DNA from: Babylonia areolata
Lineage: Eukaryota > Mollusca > Gastropoda > Neogastropoda > Buccinidae
Assembly (NCBI RefSeq): GCF_041734735.1
Contig: NC_134887.1
Location: 39,182,878 to 39,246,877 of the forward strand
Reading direction: 5' to 3'
Length of the DNA stretch: 64,000 nucleotides
Below, one piece after another: positions 13,748 through 21,171 of the stretch. The notes below the pieces were generated by a model that was given only the letters and a program-made list of their open reading frames with translations, was not told where the DNA came from and made no database searches. The stretch's first letter is position 1. The number at the start of each line of letters is the position of its first letter. The translations under genes were made by a program, and so were the position numbers.

Positions 13748-16700
13748 GTCGCATACACACATGCACATGCACACATACACACACACGAACACACACACAC
13801 ACAACACTTAAGTTTTCCAAACGGCAAAATTTGAGTCTCAGCGTGTGCATGTCTCTGTCTTGTGAAAGAAACAGTACTGTGTGTGCATTTGTTTGTTCAC
13901 TCTTTAATTATATATAATTTTTTGCATGAAGTTGTGATGTTCAGTGGATTGGCGTTGTTGAGAGGGCCAGGAGTAGAGGGCCCAGAGTGTCAGCGAATCG
14001 ATTGCCATCGCGCCTTAATTTTAGCACGATTCCTCAATCGAGCTACATAATTATGTGACCTGGTTAGAGACATATAATTTGACAACAAACAAGAACGCCA
14101 GAGAATCGACAGACAGGCAGAAAATACAGAAAAAACTTAGCCATATGAAGAGCACAGGAACAGGAGTCATGATGGCTGCCGGAAAAAAAGGGCACCAGCC
14201 AGGGGGACAAAGGGGAGGTTACCTACTTCCGGGAAGTTATCAGCCGTAGTTTCATTTTCTCCGCATAGGCGGATACTAGTTTGCACAGGACAGAAATGTC
14301 AGACCCCTGCCGGAGTCTGCACTAGTTGGGTCACGGTAAGTATGTTATTTAAATGTAATTTTAGAGAGAAAATTTCCTTTTTGGCTCGTGTGTGTGAGTG
14401 TGTGTGTGTGTGTTTCGATGTTTATATGGAGGGTTCATGTGAAGTGCTGGAGGCAACGCATCCACCTAGGAAGCGAGATCTGCATATGTGTATCTGTGTG
14501 TTTGCAATGTGTGTTGTGTTTACAGGAGTTCCCCCACCACCAGGAGTTCTCTGTCGTCCATGACTACCTGGTCACACCCAGCAGGAAGATGCAGGCACGA
14601 CTGCGCAAGCGTGGGCAGGAAGGTCAGCTTTTTTTTGCTTTTTTGACTCACTTGTGTAAACAAAGTGAGTCTATGTTTTAACCCGGTGTTCGGTTGTCTG
14701 TGTGCGTGTCTGTGTGTCCGTGGTAAACTTTAACATTGACATTTTCTCTGCAAATACTTTGTCAGTTGACACCAAATTAGGATAAAAATAGGAAAAATTC
14801 AATTCTTTCCAGTTATCTTGTTTAAAACAATATTGCACCTCTGGGATGAGCACAAAAAATTAAAAAAGAAGCCTAATTATATGCAAACTGCATTTACTGT
14901 TATATTTATATTTTTTGTATTCTCTAAACGTGGCACTTTGATCTGATATTCTGACCCAACAACAATTGCAGTCATTATTATCATTTTTTGTTCAAACAGG
15001 AACTTCTTTTGCTAAGCATGGAAGTTTTATTTATTTTGCTGCAGATAGTAAAAAAGGGAAATTACTCTGTAATTAATGCTAGGGGACTGATCTTTCTCAT
15101 CTTAAACATTACATTTTGAAATTATACTCAATACATAAAAAGCTTGGATTTTTTTTTTTAAGTGTATCACAAGTGAGTTCTGAAGGCCTTGCCTCTCTTG
15201 TTTTTCTTTCTTTTCTTTTTTTCCCTGCCCCAGCATCCATCATCATTGGAGGCGCTGTAGCAGAATCAGTTAGGCGTTCAACTTCTGATCCAGTGGTTGC
15301 TGTTGGTGGTCAGCAGGGTTCTTCTTCTTCTTCTTCTTCTGCATTCACTCGTATGCACACAAGTGGGCTTTTACGTGTATGACCGTTTTTACCCCGCCAT
15401 GTAGGCAGCCATACTCCGTTTTTGGGGGTGTGCATGCTGGGTATGTTCTTGTTTCCATAACCCACCGAACGCCGACATGGATTACAGGATCTTTAACATG
15501 TGCATTTGATCTTCTGCTTGCATATACACACGAAGGGTGTTCAGGCACTAGCAGGTCTGCACATATGTTGACCTGGGAGATCGTAAAAATCTCCACCCTT
15601 TACCCACCAGGCGCCGTCACCGTGATTCGAACCCGGGACCCTCAGATTGACAGTCCAGCGCTTTCACCACTCGGCTATTGCGCCCATCGGTCAGCAGGGT
15701 TCAAATTTAGTGGGTGCCTGGGTGCAAATGCTATGAAAAGTTGGCTCTGGCACGCACATTTTCTGTCGAGAGTGCCCAGTTGGCACTCAAAAATTGATAG
15801 AGGCGGAAGAAAATTAATCAAAAGACACACCAAGAAAGCAAGCTCGAACACGGTCAGTCGAAATGTAAAGTGTCGTTTGCTGCAGCTCGCTTTGCGGTGT
15901 GCGTCTGCGCGATCAGATGTTGACGTTCATGGTGCATTAGCGACGAACGATGTTTCCTATCTTCAATGTTAAAAGAAAGGCTCCCGAAACAGAGACGAAA
16001 GCTCAGGATGACAAAAAGAATAAAGAGCAGGAGTACGAATCAAAGCATCAGGGTGTGTACATTGAAGCCTGGCAGGTCACCCCTTAACTCACTCAGTACG
16101 GCCAGTCCTCTCTTCTCCTCTACACAGACCCCTCGGATGTCCAGTGGGTGTCTGAATGACCCAACCTTTAGCTTCCGTCGTCAGAATTGTGGTATTCTTT
16201 GTCAACATTCACATCTTCAGTATAAGAGCCTTCCACTTGCAATATTTTGATGGTGGTAATTGGGGTAAAACGCTGTTAACGTCGTCTCTTTCGCCGTTCG
16301 TATGGAGAGAGTTAATTAACGAACGGCATGACTGTCTTCCACTGCAGGAAACTGGACATACACGCACACAATACGCCGTCCTGAGATCAACGAGGAGAGT
16401 GTGGAGCTACGAATGCCGGTGACAGAAAAAGACTATGAGGTCAGTGATGGAGATTTTAGGGCCAGTACTGATGTTGTTTAGATGGAAGTAATTCAGCGTT
16501 TGTGTTGTTTAGATTTTGTAACTGGTGTGTGTTGTATGTGTGTTGTGTGTGTGTGTGTGTCTTTGTGCATGTGTGAGTTCGTTCGTTTTTTTGCTTAACA
16601 TCTATCCACATTTGTGATTTTAGATGAAAATCCATCATCTCCCCCACTCCAACCATGCCTTAAATCATCACTACTTTCCCTGTTCCTCTCTCCTCAATTA

Positions 16701-19700
16701 GCATTTAAAAAAAAAAAAAGAAGAAGAAAAAGAAGAAAAATGAAATAAAATAAACTAACTAGTCAACCAGTAGAATTACAACAAAGAGCCAATTGGGCTC
16801 CAAATTAAACTCTGAACTATTTCAAACACATGTTGATTATCATATAAGACTTTTCTAATGGAAGCAGATGGGACTGCAGATTTTGTAAATGACATAGGTA
16901 AATATGGTTTTAACTGTTCACATTTATGGATGATATGCATGGGGGTAATTTCGTTGCCACAAATGCGTGTGAGTGTATGTGTGTATGTGAATGCCTGTGT
17001 ATTTGTGTGTGTCTGTGTGCGTGCATGCATGTGCGTGTGTATCCTTTTGTGTGTATGTGTAAACAAACCATGCTTAACATAGTTCACTGCTGTGTTCTTC
17101 TGATAACATTTATTTGCCCTCTCATAGTTCAGTTTTGTTAACACCTTGCGCTGATATGCACCCAAGTGTACTTGCCCATCAACACACTATGTTAATACAA
17201 TACCATACCATACCGTACCATGCCAGTACAACACAATGCCAGTACAATACCATACCAATACAACACGATACAGTTTCGTTACTTATATTGCACAAATACA
17301 ATACCACATCGAAACCATACCAACAGAACACAATATCATTACAATACCAGGGTTCGTCATTAACATTTTTTCACATGAGCGCCTGCGCTCTAGTTTCAGA
17401 ATTTTGATGAGCGCAAACTGAAAACTAAGAGCGCACACTAAAAACATAGAGCAACAAGTCTCAAACATAAATTCATTTTGATTTTGCACGGCCGCGAAAT
17501 CGATCGTGTGCTCCACTTTTCTACTCTTCAAGTCTGAAGAGCGCTCTTTTGCATAGCCTCCCCTGATTCACTAGGCCTACTTCCGGTTGAACTAACAAAA
17601 CGTAAACAGACGGCTTTCAAACTTCGGTAAATGCAAAACGATCGCGCTTTTGACTCTTGTTTGTGATGGACAATGGAATAACAATTTAGATACAGTAGTG
17701 TATGCTTATGTCTTTTCAAAATCAAGAGCGCAAGCGCTCTGAGTCAAGGAATTTTCCAGAGCGCAATTTGTTCTTTCAGAGCGTTCCGCTCAGCGCTCCC
17801 GTTAGTGACGAACCCTGAATACTATATCAACACCATACCAGCATCTTAGTGATACCAGTACCATGCCAGTACAGCGCTGTACCAATATAATACCAACACA
17901 CCATATCAGTACAATACAATATCATACCAACACATATATATATCGATAGGAAAAACAAAACAAAAACTGCACGCAGGAAAAAATACAAAAAAATGGGTGG
18001 TGCTGTAATGCAGTGACGCGCTCTCCCTGGAGAGAGCAGCCTGAATTTCACACAGAGAAATCTGTGATAAAATGAAATACAAATACAAATATAATGCAAT
18101 AAAATGTGATTCCAGTGCACCATAATACTATATCAATACATTTACTACCACACCAGTACAATATCATACCAATACCACACCATACCATACCATACCAATG
18201 CACATACCATAAATGCACATACCATACCATACCACACCACACCATACCATACCATACCAATACAGTATGTTACAATACAATGCAATACAGTACAATACAA
18301 TACAATACAATACAACGCAATACAATGCAATACAAATTACAATGTGATACAGTACTCAGCTCCTCTCTGTTCTTCTTTACTCTACCCCCTGTGTGTGTAT
18401 GGCTATGGCCGAAACGCATTAAACCATTTGTCTTGTCTGCTCACTCTGCTCTCTTATACCATACCATACCATACCATACCAATACTATACTTATACTATA
18501 GTATACTATACTGCTATACTATAGCATAGCACAGCATAGCATAGCATACCAGTGGAATGCAGTGCAATGCAATACAATGCCATACAATATGATATGACAT
18601 CATAATAATAATAATAATAATGGTATTTATATAGCGCTGAATCTTGTGCATAGACAAATCTAAGCACTTTCGCACCAGTCATTCACACCCATGAATAACT
18701 ATAAAACTGTAGAAACTAAAGACAAGGAAGAGGCAGGGAAGGGAGGCTATTTTGGGAAGAGGTGGGTTTTAAGGCCAGACTTGAAAGAGCTGAGTGTGGA
18801 GACCTGATACATGTATCCTGACCAGTATACAATACTATACTGTACTGTACTGTACTATACTATACTATACTATACTATACTATACCAGTACAACGCAGTG
18901 TAATGCAATACAAGACAATACAAAACAGTACAATACCATACAGTATTGTAGATTCGACACATATATGCTGACTAGTATACTTTACTGTACTACAATGCCC
19001 ACACTATACCACACTATACTATTACTATTAGTAGACTAGACTAGACTAGACTAGACTATACAATACACATACTACACATTGTACATACAATACAGCACAA
19101 TATATTACATACAATAGAATACAATTCACATACAATAGATCAATTTCAGTTTCAGTAGCTCATGGAGGCGTCACTGCGTTCGGACAAATCCATATACGCT
19201 ACACCACATCTGCCAAGCACATGCCTGACCAGCAGCGTAACCCAACGCGCTTAGTCAGGCCTTGAATAGAATAGAATGCACATACAATGCAATACTATAC
19301 TATAATATACTATACCATAAAACTGTACTACACTACACGACACAACACACCACACCACACTACACCTTACGACAGTACGCCACACCACACTACACTACAC
19401 TACATAATCATATGCTGACCAAAAGGACGGCGATGGTGTGTGATGTGTGTGTGCAGATCCTGCTTGCCCAGAGGGACGACAAGCACCACACGGTGTACAA
19501 GATTCGTCGCTGCTTTCTGTGGCAGAACCAGTACTTCCAGCTGGATATCTACCAGTCCCCGTGCCCAGACAAGTGGGTGGTCGTGACCTTTGTTTTTATG
19601 AATTGTGTCGTGTTTTATATAGATCCGTTATGACGGGCGCAGTAGCCGAGTGGTTAAAGCGTTGGACTTTCAGTCTGAGGGTTTCCGGGTTCGAATCATG

Positions 19701-20455
19701 GCGACGGTACCTGGTGGGTAAAGGGTGGAGATTTTTACAATCTCCCAGGTCAACATATGTGCAGACCTGCTTGGTGCCTGAACCCCCTTCGTGTGTATAT
19801 GCAAGCAGAAGATCAAATACACGCATTAAAGATCCTGTGATCCATGTCAGCATTCAGTGGGTTATGGAAACAATAACATACCCAGTATACACCCCCACAA
19901 AAGCGGAGTATGGCTGCCTACATAGCGGGGTAAAAATGGTCATACACGTAAAAGCCCACTCATGTACATATGAGTGAATGTGGGAGTTGCAGCTCACGAA
20001 CACAGAAGAAGACAGAAGAAGATATCTGTTATTGTTTCTATTTATTACCCCTGAAAACAGAGTATGGCTGCCTACATGGCAGGGTAAAAACAGTCATGCA
20101 TGTAAAAGCCCACTCGTGTACAAACTAGTGAACGTGGGAGCTGCAGCCCACGAACGAAGGAGAAGAAGAAGAATTTATATTTACTGAATTTTTTTTGTTC
20201 CTGGGAGTATTTTTGTATCATGTAGATTTCCGTCTCTTGGTATTTTTTTTTTATTAAAAAAACAAAACAAAACAACAGCAGTAAACAAACAAAATCTTGA
20301 TTTTATTTTGTTTTGGTATTAAGACACACTCGTTGGTTAAAACAGACACTTGACCTTGGGCTGGGTACAAACTTTTCAGCATTACAAACACTATTCACTC
20401 CCACCCGGGCATTTATTCACACTGTCACTCTGAACACACACTTATACACTCCCAC

Positions 20456-20519
<64 letters not shown>

Positions 20520-21129
20520 CAATACACACATATACATACCTGCTCACACACACACACACAGCACATTTTCATTGACAGAAAATGAGACAAACAAGGCAAA
20601 AGGAGTGAGGGCATAATTTGAAGGAGAAAAAAAAATCCATGCACTGGACAACAGACTAGCTTCACGTCCAAGCCTTCTCCCCCTCTGTCTTCTGCCTCTC
20701 TCTCTCTCTGAATTTTGTATTTGTATTTCTTTTTATCACAACAGATTTCTCTGTGTGAAATTCGGGCTGCTCTCCCCACGGAGAGCGCGTCGCTACACTA
20801 CAGCGCCACCCATTTTTTTGTATTTTTTCCTGCATGCAGTTTTATTTGTTTTTGCCTATCGCAGTGGATTTTTCTACAGAATTTTGCCAGGAACAACCCT
20901 TTTGTTGCCGTGGGTTCTTTTACGTGCGCTAAGTGCATGCTGCACATGGGACCTCGGTTTATCGTCTCATCCGAATGACTAGCGTCCAGACCACCACTCA
21001 AGGTCTAGTGGAGGGGGAGAAAATATCGGCGGCTGAGCCGTGATTCGAACCAGCGCACTCAGATTCTCTCACTTCCTAGACGGACGCATTACCTCTAGGC
21101 CATCACTCCACCACACAAACACACTCACA

Positions 21130-21171
<42 letters not shown>

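Larger units (their letters stand above)
17190..19070. repeat. AATACC/TACAATACC-like low-complexity tract with nested elements
   Basis: About 1.9 kb of degenerate 5- to 10-bp repeats (CATACCATACC, CAATACAATAC, TATACTATAC, GACTAGACTA), interrupted by a MITE, a family 1 SINE fragment and another SINE. Frames here are artefacts. Confidence 0.9.

Noticed and set aside
19631-19705. A functional tRNA-Leu/Ser gene
   Set aside because: It is the head of a family 2 SINE that is repeated many times with the same downstream body.
20715-20982. Conserved small protein ([15 protein letters not shown]...) seen at several places
   Set aside because: The same peptide arises wherever a family 1 SINE lies, on either strand; it is the SINE body translated.
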